Of a DNA stretch of 16,230 nucleotides, positions 6,625-13,597 are shown in pieces. The stretch is taken from positions 1 to 16,230 of the forward strand of contig CAAGLK010000122.1 of the NCBI GenBank assembly GCA_900770765.1. The letters are read 5' to 3'. This DNA comes from Helicobacteraceae bacterium. GTDB taxonomy: Bacteria; Campylobacterota; Campylobacteria; Campylobacterales; Helicobacteraceae. The position numbers and the translations under genes are program-made. Position 1 is the first letter of the stretch; every line of letters begins with the position of its first letter. The notes below the pieces were generated by a model. The model saw only the letters and a program-made list of their open reading frames with translations, was not told the origin of the DNA and searched no databases.

Positions 6625-7170
6625 ATGGACTATATTTATGCTCCATGGCGAAGTGCTTACTTTGGCTCTAAAAGCCAAGAGTGTATTTTTTGTGCTATTT
6701 CTAAAGGCGAAATTTTGCAAAAGGATTCTAAGGATTCCACCGCAGAATCCTTAGAATCTAGAGATTTAAAAAATCATATTTTTTACAGAGATGAAAAAAT
6801 CTTTTGCGTTATGAATAAATACCCTTATACGCCGGGGCATTTTTTGATTATCCCGCATTTTCATACGCACTCACCAGAATTTTTAGAGCTTAGCGTGTGG
6901 CTACGACTGCAAACTTGCGCTAAAAGCGGAGTAGCACTTTTAAAGGAATTTGGAGCTAAAGGCGTAAATTTAGGTATGAATATTGAAAAAGCAGGCGGCG
7001 CTGGAATCCCAGAGCATTTACATTTGCATTTAGTCCCTCGCTACTTTGGCGATACGAATTTTTTCACTACCATAGGCGATACTCGTGCTTATGGCGTAGA
7101 TTTTGATGATATTTTTTTAAAAATAAAAGAGCTTAGCAAAAAGCATTTTAAGAATCTCGCCACACATTAA
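6625..7170 (+). CDS. HIT-family nucleotide hydrolase/transferase
   Basis: A 181-residue cytoplasmic histidine-triad protein of the branch that cleaves dinucleoside polyphosphates or nucleotidyl conjugates; the exact substrate is not evident. The N-terminus APWRSAY and the zinc pair Cys20-x2-Cys23 (ECIFC) match the AP4A phosphorylase/FHIT-like group. NKYPYTPGHFLIIP (64-77) forms the strand that lines the nucleotide pocket. The triad HLHLHLVPR (131-139) has His133 as the probable catalytic residue. Residues 32-46, between the zinc motif and the core, are an Asp/Glu-Ser rich insertion encoded by a perfect hairpin of GGATTC words (6724-6758). The ATG is 8 nt after the murF stop codon, which itself overlaps the ribosome binding site, so the gene ends the ddl-murF operon. 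Its last 23 bases overlap the end of the convergent dehydrogenase gene. Confidence 0.9.
   Translation: MDYIYAPWRSAYFGSKSQECIFCAISKGEILQKDSKDSTAESLESRDLKNHIFYRDEKIFCVMNKYPYTPGHFLIIPHFHTHSPEFLELSVWLRLQTCAKSGVALLKEFGAKGVNLGMNIEKAGGAGIPEHLHLHLVPRYFGDTNFFTTIGDTRAYGVDFDDIFLKIKELSKKHFKNLATH
6724..6758. repeat. Perfect 14-bp inverted repeat inside the HIT gene
   Basis: GATTCTAAGGATTC (6724-6737) is exactly complementary to GAATCCTTAGAATC (6745-6758) across a 7-base loop. Read in frame, it encodes residues 34-45, alternating Asp-Ser and Glu-Ser. The stem is longer than any other perfect one I found in the window. It is built from four copies of the GATTC/GAATC core and is not followed by a T tract, so it is not an ordinary terminator. 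Confidence 0.9.
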
Positions 7171-7894
7171 GAGCGCTAAAACTTTGACTTGTAGGCATCA
7201 TTTCAAGCGTATTTATATTTACATGCTTTGGTAAAGTTGCTACCCAAAAGACAGCTTCTGCTACATCCTCTGGCTTTAGGGCATTTGCATTTTTATAAAG
7301 TTCATCTACTTTTTGCTTATTTCCATTGAATCTAACCAATGAAAACTCGCTACCCTCTGCTAACCCTGGCTCAATATCGCTAACTCTTACACCGCTTCCA
7401 GCTAAATCAGCTCTCAAATTTAGCGCAAACTGCCGCACAAAAGCCTTAGTAGCACCATAAACATTTCCGCCAGGGTATGGGTATTTCCCAGCAATAGAAC
7501 CAATTGTTATAATATGCCCCCTTTTTCTCTCTACCATTTGCGGCAAAACAAGCCTTGTAAGATAGGCAAGGGCGGTAATATTTGTATTTATCATAATTTC
7601 CCAATCGCTAAAATCGCATTTGTGTGCTGACTCTAATCCAAGTGCTAACCCAGCATTATTTACAAGCACATCAATTTCCCTAAACTCGCTAGGTAAGGAT
7701 TCTAACGCATTTTTAAGAGCAGTTTTATCGCAAATATCGCAAGGCAAAATAAAGCAATTTTTAATTTCTTGCCGCAAGGATTCTAGCTTATCTTTGCGTC
7801 TTGCAAGGGCTATAACTTTATGCCCATTTTTTGCAAACTTTTTAGCAATTTCCCTACCAAAGCCAACCGAAGCACCAGTTATAAAAACAACCAT
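7148..7894 (-). CDS. ydfG: YdfG-type NADP-dependent short-chain dehydrogenase (3-hydroxy acid/serine dehydrogenase)
   Basis: A 248-residue short-chain dehydrogenase. The cofactor motif TGASVGFG is at residues 6-13, with Arg32-Arg33 behind the second strand favouring NADP. NNAG is at 79-82, and the catalytic set is Ser133, Tyr146 and Lys150 (YGATK). The C-terminus matches the YdfG family closely: VNINTLEMMPTSQSF (225-239) and IEPGLAEGSEFS. E. coli YdfG oxidises L-allo-threonine, serine and 3-hydroxy acids; the same activity here is inferred. The ATG at 7892-7894 has AAAGGA 7 nt upstream. An open frame runs 29 codons further upstream, but that stretch is the tRNA-Pro gene and is rejected as coding. 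The gene lies 42 nt downstream of that tRNA and may share its transcript or use a -10 box at 7923-7928. Its 3' end overlaps the convergent HIT gene by 23 bp. Confidence 0.94.
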   Translation of the reverse strand: MVVFITGASVGFGREIAKKFAKNGHKVIALARRKDKLESLRQEIKNCFILPCDICDKTALKNALESLPSEFREIDVLVNNAGLALGLESAHKCDFSDWEIMINTNITALAYLTRLVLPQMVERKRGHIITIGSIAGKYPYPGGNVYGATKAFVRQFALNLRADLAGSGVRVSDIEPGLAEGSEFSLVRFNGNKQKVDELYKNANALKPEDVAEAVFWVATLPKHVNINTLEMMPTSQSFSALNVWRDS

Positions 7895-7922
7895 AAAAAT
7901 CCTTTTTGAAAATTTAAAGCAG

Positions 7923-7928
7923 AATATA
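7923..7928 (-). promoter_or_regulatory. Candidate -10 box for ydfG
   Basis: The minus strand reads CTTTTTATATTCTGC, with TATATT 28 bases upstream of the ydfG ATG, between the tRNA 3' end and the gene. The T-rich run just before it (TTTCTTTTT) could equally be where tRNA transcription ends. Weak evidence. Confidence 0.25.
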
Positions 7929-7936
7929 AAAAGAAA

Positions 7937-8014
7937 TGGTCGGAGTAGCGGGATTTGAACCCACGACCTCACCCACCCCAAGGGTGTGCGCTAACCAGAC
8001 TGCGCTATACTCCG
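7937..8014 (-). tRNA. tRNA-Pro (anticodon GGG)
   Basis: The minus strand folds into a full cloverleaf. The acceptor stem CGGAGTA/TACTCCG pairs perfectly over 7 bp. The D stem is GCGC/GCGC. The anticodon stem CACCC/GGGTG encloses the loop TTGGGGT, placing T at position 33 and GGG at 34-36. The variable loop is AGGTC. The T arm is GTGGG/CCCGC with loop TTCAAAT. The discriminator A and a genomically encoded CCA follow. The GGG anticodon reads CCC and CCT proline codons; another tRNA-Pro elsewhere must read CCA and CCG. It is co-oriented with proS, which charges it, and lies just beyond the hemC terminator. Confidence 0.97.
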
Positions 8015-8020
8015 CTAAAA

Positions 8021-8034
8021 GCTAGAATCCTAGC
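8021..8034 (-). promoter_or_regulatory. Possible tRNA-Pro promoter -10 within a small palindrome
   Basis: Between the hemC terminator and the tRNA, GCTAG/CTAGC arms enclose AATC. On the minus strand this palindrome contains TAGGAT, 12 bases before the tRNA 5' end, which is suitable spacing for a -10 box with a very short leader. It is followed by TTTT, so it could alternatively be a second weak terminator. Neither reading is firm. Confidence 0.25.
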
Positions 8035-8056
8035 GAAACTTTTTTGAAAACACTCT

Positions 8057-8082
8057 AAAACAACGCCTACTAGCATTGTTTT
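8057..8082 (-). terminator. Intrinsic terminator of the hemC operon
   Basis: Starting 4 nt after the hemC stop codon, the transcript reads AAAACAAUGC-UAGUAG-GCGUUGUUUU, a 10-bp stem with one U-G wobble. Its 3' arm ends in UUGUUUU and is followed by more U-rich sequence. It closes the operon before tRNA-Pro. Confidence 0.65.
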
Positions 8083-8086
8083 AACA

Positions 8087-9028
8087 CTAATTCTTAAACT
8101 CCCACTCTTGTGCCTTTGCTAAAATCTCTTTAGCGCCTTTTTTAATAAACTCATTAGCTAGTGCGATTCCACAATTTGTGGCTTCATCTTTATCTTTTGC
8201 ATTTGCGATTCCACTTTTTTCTAAAATCTCACTTCCATCTGGCAGCCCAAGAATCGCCCTATAATGCAACTTCTCGCCCTTAAAAGTAGCATTTATCCCA
8301 ATAGGCACTTGACAGCCTCCATTTAACGCCCTTACAAATGCTCTCTCAAAGCTAGTTTCAAGCACAGCTTCTTTATCATTTAAAAACTCTAGCAATTCCC
8401 ATACGCTAGATTCCACTCTGCACTCAATCCCAAGCGCAGCTTGCCCCATAGCTGGTATCATAAAATCAAGCGGAGTAATATGTGGAATCGCATCTTGCAA
8501 ACCTAGCCGATTCACCCCAGCTTGCGCTAGGATAATCGCGCTAAAGTCGCCATTTTCTAGCTTTTTAAGCCTTGTTTGGACATTCCCCCTTAGTGAAATG
8601 CAGTCTAAATCTGGTCGTAACTTTGCTATTTGCATAACCCGCCTTAGCGAAGTAGTGCCGACTCTTGCACCAAGTGGCAACTCTTGCAGTGAGGCAAATT
8701 TATAGCTTAAAAAGCTATCACGCACATCCTCCCTTTTTGTAATCGCCGCTAATCCTAAGCCGCTTACAAATTCCACAGGCACATCCTTTAAGCTATGCAC
8801 GGCTAAATCAATCTCACCGCTTAATAAAAGCTCCTCTAGCTCTTTTGTAAAAAGCCCTTTACCGCCGATTTTTGCTAAAGGTGTGTCTAAAATCTTATCG
8901 CCCTTTGTTTTTACGATTTTTAGCTCCACTTTAATTTGCGGATATTGCAACTCTAATTTCTCTTTTATGTGATTTGCCTGCCACAGTGCTAGCGCACTGC
9001 CACGAGTGCCGATAATTAATTTATCCAT
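8087..9028 (-). CDS. hemC: Porphobilinogen deaminase (hydroxymethylbilane synthase)
   Basis: Cytoplasmic haem-pathway enzyme that polymerises four porphobilinogens into hydroxymethylbilane. It has 313 residues, the normal length. It starts MDKLIIGTRGSALALWQ, the family signature. The catalytic aspartate lies in HSLKDVP (Asp82). The arginine-rich substrate sites are in GTTSLRR (124-130) and SLRGNVQTRL (145-154). Cys239 in LNGGCQVP carries the dipyrromethane cofactor. The ATG at 9026-9028 is chosen because of AAAAGGA 6 nt upstream; an in-frame ATG ten codons earlier would add unconserved residues inside the preceding gene. The start overlaps the end of the FxsA-like gene by 8 nt, indicating translational coupling. 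It is the last gene of the ispB-hemA-proS operon and shares the tetrapyrrole pathway with hemA four genes' length upstream. A hairpin terminator follows. Confidence 0.97.
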   Translation of the reverse strand: MDKLIIGTRGSALALWQANHIKEKLELQYPQIKVELKIVKTKGDKILDTPLAKIGGKGLFTKELEELLLSGEIDLAVHSLKDVPVEFVSGLGLAAITKREDVRDSFLSYKFASLQELPLGARVGTTSLRRVMQIAKLRPDLDCISLRGNVQTRLKKLENGDFSAIILAQAGVNRLGLQDAIPHITPLDFMIPAMGQAALGIECRVESSVWELLEFLNDKEAVLETSFERAFVRALNGGCQVPIGINATFKGEKLHYRAILGLPDGSEILEKSGIANAKDKDEATNCGIALANEFIKKGAKEILAKAQEWEFKN

Positions 9029-9461
9029 TAGAATCCTTTTTAACTTCAAATTCCACATCTATAATATCGCTATCTTTATAACTCATAAATTGCTTATTTT
9101 TCTTATCTTTATAAACAAAATTATCGCTTTTAATAAAAGGCTTAAATAGCCAGAATCCTAAAATGCTAAACTGCATTAAGATTCCAAGTAAATCAGTAAA
9201 AGCTCCTGGCATTATTAGCAAAATCGCCCCTAGAATCCTAAACAAATTAGACCCCACAAAGCCTTCATAGCTAAGGCTTCCGCCCCTTAAGCGAGAGAGT
9301 GCATCGCCTAAAAAGAATCTAAAATTAACTAACATAAAGATTCCAACAAACGCACTAAGAATTATTTCAAGCACAAAGCCCAATACACCTAGAATCCTAA
9401 TTGCTTCAAAACTTACAAAAACTTCTAAAATTAAATAAATTAATCCAAAAATTAAAGGCAT
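9021..9461 (-). CDS. FxsA-family inner membrane protein
   Basis: A 146-residue membrane protein with hydrophobic helices at about 1-18, 22-46 and 72-105. It carries the recognisable FxsA pattern: an N-terminal hydrophobic pair with an internal Glu (ILEVFVSFEAIRILG), a connecting basic loop (ALSRLRGGS), and a third region reading GAILLIMPGAFTDLLGIL, where PG.FTD is the family's best conserved element. The charged tail (about 110-146) is cytoplasmic by inference. FxsA in E. coli is known for relieving exclusion of phage T7 by the F plasmid when overproduced, but its normal role is unresolved. The ATG lies 10 nt inside the end of proS and has only a weak ribosome binding site (AAAGAAA), so translation probably depends on ribosomes finishing proS. 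A membrane protein at this position between proS and hemC also exists, as I recall, in C. jejuni. Confidence 0.85.
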   Translation of the reverse strand: MPLIFGLIYLILEVFVSFEAIRILGVLGFVLEIILSAFVGIFMLVNFRFFLGDALSRLRGGSLSYEGFVGSNLFRILGAILLIMPGAFTDLLGILMQFSILGFWLFKPFIKSDNFVYKDKKNKQFMSYKDSDIIDVEFEVKKDSNG

Positions 9462-11332
9462 TTTATTTTCTTTATTAAAGATTCTTTTAAGGATTCAAAA
9501 TCGCTTATATTTAGCGTAATTTTCTCTAAACCTTCTCGCTTTATTAGCTCAATTTCGCCACTTTCTAAGCCTTTCCCCACGACAATTCCATAAGGAATCC
9601 CAATTAACTCAAAATCTGCAATTTTACTCCCATATCGCTCCCCTCTATCATCTAGCAGACACTCTATGTTTGCCGCTTCTAGTGCGTCATATAGCTTTTC
9701 TCCAAACTCTAGCTGCTCGTTATTTTTCACATTTGAAATAATAATTTGTAGCTTAAATGGTGCGGTAGCTTCTGTCCAAATCATACCCTTTTTATCATGA
9801 TTTTGCTCAATAAGTGCTGCTAGAATCCTACTTACGCCAATGCCATAACAGCCCATAATAAAGGGCTTTGCCTTGCCATTTTCATCTAAAAATGTAGCCT
9901 CCATAGCACTAGAATATTTAGTCCCTAGCTGGAAAATGTGACCAGCTTCAATGCCTTTTGTAAAATATAGCTTCCCACTCTCACATTTAGGGCAGCCATC
10001 GCCCTCTTTTACTTCAAGTAAATCCCTATATTCTAAGCCTTCAAATGTCCCTAAATCCACGCCGACAAAGTGATAATCAAGCTCATTTGCCCCACAAATT
10101 AAATTTTTCTCATCTTTTAACTCATTATCAAAGTAAATTTGATTGCTTCCTGTGATATTACGCAGTGCATAAGGCCCCACAAAGCCAGGAATTAAGCCTA
10201 CTTCTCTAATCTCTTCTTCACTTGCATCAACTAGCTCATTAGCCCCAATTACATTTAAGGCTTTAGTTTCATTTAAGCTATCGCTTCCACGCAAGAAAAA
10301 ATACACCAATTCACACTTATCACCATCAAAAATAGCCTTTTTAATCACCGCTTTTAGCGTATAAAAGGGCGAAGTTTTAAAAAACACCGCTAAGGATTCT
10401 ATGCTTTTAACACCTGGCGTGTGGAATTTCGCAAAATTAGCAATAGGTGGAGTCAAGGCACTTTGCGATTCCACATTTTTCGCTTGATTTGTTTCAAAAT
10501 CGTTATTCACGCAGAGTTTTTGAGCCGAGTGCTCTAAAAAATGAGCGAGACTAGACTTATTGTCTGTCGAGCGAGATTTTTTAGAGTGGCTCAAAAAGTC
10601 AAAGTGAGAATCATTTTTGCGCGTGGCGGTTTCTAGGTTTGCAGCATAATTACATTTATCACACACACAAATAGTATCCTCCCCACTCTCAGCTAAAATC
10701 ATAAACTCCTTACTCCCACTTCCGCCAATCGCACCAGAATCCGCCTCTACAGCGCGAAAGTCAAGCCCAAGCCTCTTAAAAATCTTAGAATAAGTAGATT
10801 CCATTAAATCAAATTCCCGCTTTAAATCCTCTTCGCTACTATGGAAGCTATAACCATCTTTCATAATAAACTCTCTAGCCCTAATTAGCCCAAATCTAGG
10901 GCGAATCTCATCTCTAAATTTTAAATTCATTTGATACAAATGAAGCGGAAGTTGCTTGTAGCTTTTTACGCTATTTTTTACAAGCTCAGTAATTACCTCC
11001 TCATGCGTAGGTCCTAGCACAAAGTCATTTTCCTTTCTATCCTTAAAGCGTAAAAGTTCCTTACCATAGCGCTCAAAACGCCCTGACTTTTGCCACAAAC
11101 TAGCAGGAGTTACGAAGCCTAAGGCGACTTCTTGCGCCCCAGCTTTATCCATTTCATCTTTAATAATCGCTTTAACTTTATCTAAAACCCTTTTTCCTAA
11201 AGGTAAAAAATTATAGATTCCACTTCCAATTTGTGCGATAAATCCGCCACGCACTAAATATTCATGGCTTTTTAAACTCGCATCTTTTGGGGCTTCTTTA
11301 AAAGTGTGGATAAACATTTTTGAAAATCGCAT
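9452..11332 (-). CDS. proS: Prolyl-tRNA synthetase, bacterial type with editing domain and an extra linker
   Basis: Class II synthetase that charges tRNA-Pro, 626 residues against about 570-580 in E. coli and other Campylobacterota. Motif 1 region IGSGIYNFLPLGKRV (35-49) is followed by GPTHEE (107-112). Motif 2 is FRDEIRPRFGLIRAREFIMKD (139-159) and motif 3 GCYGIGVSRILAALIE (494-509). The editing (INS) domain that removes mischarged alanine runs from about 295 to 395 and looks complete (TPGVKSIESL, GFVGPYAL). Cysteine pairs flank it (Cys222/224/227; Cys447/450). Residues about 240-290 are an additional Ser/Lys/His-rich stretch with no obvious family match; 27 of them (246-272) are encoded by an interrupted palindrome. 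ATG is 1 nt after the hemA stop codon, with AAAGGAA inside the last hemA codons, so the two are coupled. The catalytic core appears functional despite the insertion. Confidence 0.96.
   Translation of the reverse strand: MRFSKMFIHTFKEAPKDASLKSHEYLVRGGFIAQIGSGIYNFLPLGKRVLDKVKAIIKDEMDKAGAQEVALGFVTPASLWQKSGRFERYGKELLRFKDRKENDFVLGPTHEEVITELVKNSVKSYKQLPLHLYQMNLKFRDEIRPRFGLIRAREFIMKDGYSFHSSEEDLKREFDLMESTYSKIFKRLGLDFRAVEADSGAIGGSGSKEFMILAESGEDTICVCDKCNYAANLETATRKNDSHFDFLSHSKKSRSTDNKSSLAHFLEHSAQKLCVNNDFETNQAKNVESQSALTPPIANFAKFHTPGVKSIESLAVFFKTSPFYTLKAVIKKAIFDGDKCELVYFFLRGSDSLNETKALNVIGANELVDASEEEIREVGLIPGFVGPYALRNITGSNQIYFDNELKDEKNLICGANELDYHFVGVDLGTFEGLEYRDLLEVKEGDGCPKCESGKLYFTKGIEAGHIFQLGTKYSSAMEATFLDENGKAKPFIMGCYGIGVSRILAALIEQNHDKKGMIWTEATAPFKLQIIISNVKNNEQLEFGEKLYDALEAANIECLLDDRGERYGSKIADFELIGIPYGIVVGKGLESGEIELIKREGLEKITLNISDFESLKESLIKKIKCL
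10517..10597. repeat. 81-bp interrupted palindrome with internal direct repeats inside proS
   Basis: Outer arms TTTTTGAGCC (10517-10526) and GGCTCAAAAA (10588-10597) pair exactly, as do the inner arms CTCTAAAAAAT (10532-10542) and ATTTTTTAGAG (10576-10586). The arm junctions differ by 4 bases (GAGTG against T). Inside lie an 8-bp direct repeat GAGCGAGA (10543-10550 and 10569-10576) and a small central stem AGAC/GTCT (10553-10556, 10562-10565). Weaker symmetry extends to about 10496-10618. The unit is 27 codons and in frame. It encodes residues 246-272 of the unusual proS linker and resembles a dispersed palindromic element inserted into a gene. Confidence 0.85.
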
Positions 11333-11333
11333 A

Positions 11334-12668
11334 TTATTCCTTTTTTAGTTTTTCCTCTGCATACTCGCATTTATAATTTTCTAGCATTTTGCCATCGCTT
11401 TCATCACCGAATAAATAGCGTAAGGATTCCACTACGCTATCGCCTTGTGGCGTATTTGCGACTGCTTTTAAATTGATTGTTAAATTATGTAAGAATCCAT
11501 TAAAGGCGTTATGAAGTGTTTTTTCAATATTTTTTTCATAATCTTTTGGTAAATAGCCTTTTGTAATGCCTTTATTTAGCTCTTTTAGAGCAGAATCCTT
11601 AGCTAATTGCCTAATTTTTTTAATAAGTGGTTCAATATTTAGCGTCTGCAGCCAAGCAAAAAATTCCTGTGTAGAGCGACCAATGATTCCATAAGCGATT
11701 TTTGCTTGCTCCTCTCTTAGTGCTAGATTTTTTTTCACAATATCCTCTAAATCATCTACTGCAAAAATAAAAATATTATTATGCGATTCCACAATTGCAT
11801 TATCAATATCACGCGGCACGGCTAGGTCAAACCAATAGCGGCTAAAGTTTTGCGATTCCACTAAATCGCTTGTGATAATCGTATGTGGCGCACCTGTAGC
11901 GCTAAAAATAAGTGGAATCTCATTTAAGTATTTATTAAGATTCCTAAAACTATCTGCACTAATTTTTGCTTCACAATTTGCACTTAAGATTTCATCGCAA
12001 ATTTTTTGTGCATTTTGTGCTTCTCTATTTACAATTAGCACTTCCGCTCCAGCATTAACTAAATGCTTCGCGCTTATGCTACTCATTTCACCAGCGCCGA
12101 TAACTAGGGCTTTTTGCCCTTTAAGAGAGCTTAAAATATCCTTAGCCTTAGCTACTGCAGTGCTTGCAACTGAGACGGAATTTTGCGAAATGCTTGTGGA
12201 ATTCCTAACACTTGCTGCACATCTAAAGGCATAATGAATCGCGCGTGATAGCCCCAATCCACAGCAGCCAAGCTCATAAGAAAACTTAAAGGCACTCTTA
12301 AGCTGCCCAGAAATTTGCGTCTCGCCAATTACAAGGCTATCAAGCGAACTAGCAACGCTAAAAAGGTGATGAATTGCAGAGAGATTTTCATAGCTATCGG
12401 CACAATTTTTTAAATCTTGCAATGGAATCTTTGCGTAACTACTTAGCTTATCTAGTAAAAATTCCTCCGCTTTTTCCACATTTTGCACATTTAAGATAAA
12501 TTCACAGCGATTACAAGTTGATAAAATCACCGCTTCACTTATAAATTTATTCGCCACTAAATCTTGCAAAAATTCCTTTGTGTTAGGATTCTTAATATCT
12601 AGGCTTAGCCGCTCACGCACCGCTATTTCTGTATTTTTATGCGAATAACTTAAAATATAATAATCCAT
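11334..12668 (-). CDS. hemA: Glutamyl-tRNA reductase
   Basis: First committed enzyme of haem synthesis by the C5 route; it reduces the glutamate of Glu-tRNA(Glu) to glutamate-1-semialdehyde with NADPH. It has 444 residues, typical length. The catalytic domain has STCNRCEF (50-57), with Cys52 as nucleophile, and SSLDSLVIGETQISGQLK (107-124), the family signature. The NADPH domain carries GAGEMSS (191-197) and the NRE second-strand end (214-216), with FDLAVPRDID at 280-289. The remaining C-terminal helical part (about 310-430) is the dimerisation domain. ATG at 12666-12668 follows the prenyl synthase stop codon by 14 nt, with a TAGGT ribosome binding site. Downstream proS begins 1 nt after its stop codon. 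Grouping with hemC supports the assignment. No riboswitch-like leader is visible; control probably acts at the operon promoter or on the protein. Confidence 0.97.
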   Translation of the reverse strand: MDYYILSYSHKNTEIAVRERLSLDIKNPNTKEFLQDLVANKFISEAVILSTCNRCEFILNVQNVEKAEEFLLDKLSSYAKIPLQDLKNCADSYENLSAIHHLFSVASSLDSLVIGETQISGQLKSAFKFSYELGCCGLGLSRAIHYAFRCAASVRNSTSISQNSVSVASTAVAKAKDILSSLKGQKALVIGAGEMSSISAKHLVNAGAEVLIVNREAQNAQKICDEILSANCEAKISADSFRNLNKYLNEIPLIFSATGAPHTIITSDLVESQNFSRYWFDLAVPRDIDNAIVESHNNIFIFAVDDLEDIVKKNLALREEQAKIAYGIIGRSTQEFFAWLQTLNIEPLIKKIRQLAKDSALKELNKGITKGYLPKDYEKNIEKTLHNAFNGFLHNLTINLKAVANTPQGDSVVESLRYLFGDESDGKMLENYKCEYAEEKLKKE

Positions 12669-12682
12669 TATTTACCTACTTT

Positions 12683-13597
12683 TTAAAATTTCCTATTTAT
12701 CATTTCTTGCATAATTGAAACTAGCTTATCACAAGATTCCTGCTTAATCGCATTAACTCCAGCTTCTCCTAAATTTTGTGCTAATTTTATGCTTTTTTCT
12801 ATAGCGCCACTTTGTTTTAAATTGCTTAAAATCCACTCTTGCTCTTTATTATCTAACTCTTTTTTAAAACAGCTTACTAAAAATTCTCTATCCTTTTTCT
12901 CTAAAGTTTCATATAAATAAATATAGGGCAGAGTTGTTTTGCCTTCCTTAAAATCGCTTAAAGCTGGTTTGCCTAAAGTCTTAGAATCCTCCACAATATC
13001 AAGCACATCATCAATTATTTGAAACGCTATTCCTAAATTTCGCCCATAGATTCTAAAATTTTGCGCGCTTTTGTCGCTTTTGTTTGCTAAAAGTGCGGCG
13101 GCATAGGCGCTTGCTTCTATTAAAGCGGCGGTTTTGTGAGTAATCATTTCTAAATATTTATTACAATTTTCATTAAAACTTTTGCTAAGCTCTACATCCT
13201 CTAACTCGCCCACAGCTAAAGTCGCCACAGAATCCGCAATAATACTAGGAATCTTAGAATTACTAAACACATCTAAAGCGCTAAAGGCCTTAGAGTATAA
13301 AATATCGCCAAGCATAATAGAAGTTTTATCGCCAAATAACGCATTAATTGATGGCTTATTTCTGCGAGTTTTCGCATTATCAATAACATCATCGTGCAAG
13401 AGTGAAGCACTTTGAATCATCTCAATAATCGCACATAATTTTATGCTTAAAGCACAATCACCAGCAATATTTAAAATTAGCTTAGAGCGGAGCATTTTGC
13501 CATGTTCTAAATGCTTATATAATTCAAGCGTTAAGGGTGAATTAAGCTCATTTAAAAAAGAGTTAATTTGCTCTTTAATAAGTGTTAAAGCCTGCAT
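12683..13597 (-). CDS. ispB: Polyprenyl (octaprenyl-type) diphosphate synthase
   Basis: All-trans prenyl chain-elongating enzyme, 304 residues, that makes the isoprenoid tail of the respiratory quinone from IPP and an allylic diphosphate. The two aspartate-rich metal sites are present: DDVID (69-73), with the usual following basic residues KTRRNKPS, and DDVLD (196-200) in AFQIIDDVLD. Ala64 and Ser65, just before the first motif, are small, which in this family leaves the pocket open for long chains. Campylobacterota use menaquinone-6, so a six-unit product is possible despite the usual octaprenyl label; the length cannot be read from sequence. The start is set at 13597, because AAAGGA lies about 9 nt upstream; the ATG six codons earlier has no ribosome binding site. 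The start lies 23 nt inside the preceding gene. hemA follows 14 nt downstream, linking quinone and haem supply. Confidence 0.93.
   Translation of the reverse strand: MQALTLIKEQINSFLNELNSPLTLELYKHLEHGKMLRSKLILNIAGDCALSIKLCAIIEMIQSASLLHDDVIDNAKTRRNKPSINALFGDKTSIMLGDILYSKAFSALDVFSNSKIPSIIADSVATLAVGELEDVELSKSFNENCNKYLEMITHKTAALIEASAYAAALLANKSDKSAQNFRIYGRNLGIAFQIIDDVLDIVEDSKTLGKPALSDFKEGKTTLPYIYLYETLEKKDREFLVSCFKKELDNKEQEWILSNLKQSGAIEKSIKLAQNLGEAGVNAIKQESCDKLVSIMQEMINRKF

Noticed and set aside
7895..7981. Upstream 29-codon extension of the ydfG reading frame (beginning MGWVRSW)
   Set aside because: It runs through the tRNA-Pro gene, has no ribosome binding site and no similarity to the dehydrogenase family, whose N-terminus is MVVFITGAS.
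9029..9058. Ten-codon longer start for hemC
   Set aside because: The added residues are the last codons of the FxsA-like gene in another frame; a good ribosome binding site precedes the ATG at 9028.
10480..10640. Pseudogene or frameshift in proS because of the low-complexity linker
   Set aside because: The frame stays open, both catalytic motifs and the editing domain flank it intact, and the palindrome length is a multiple of three.
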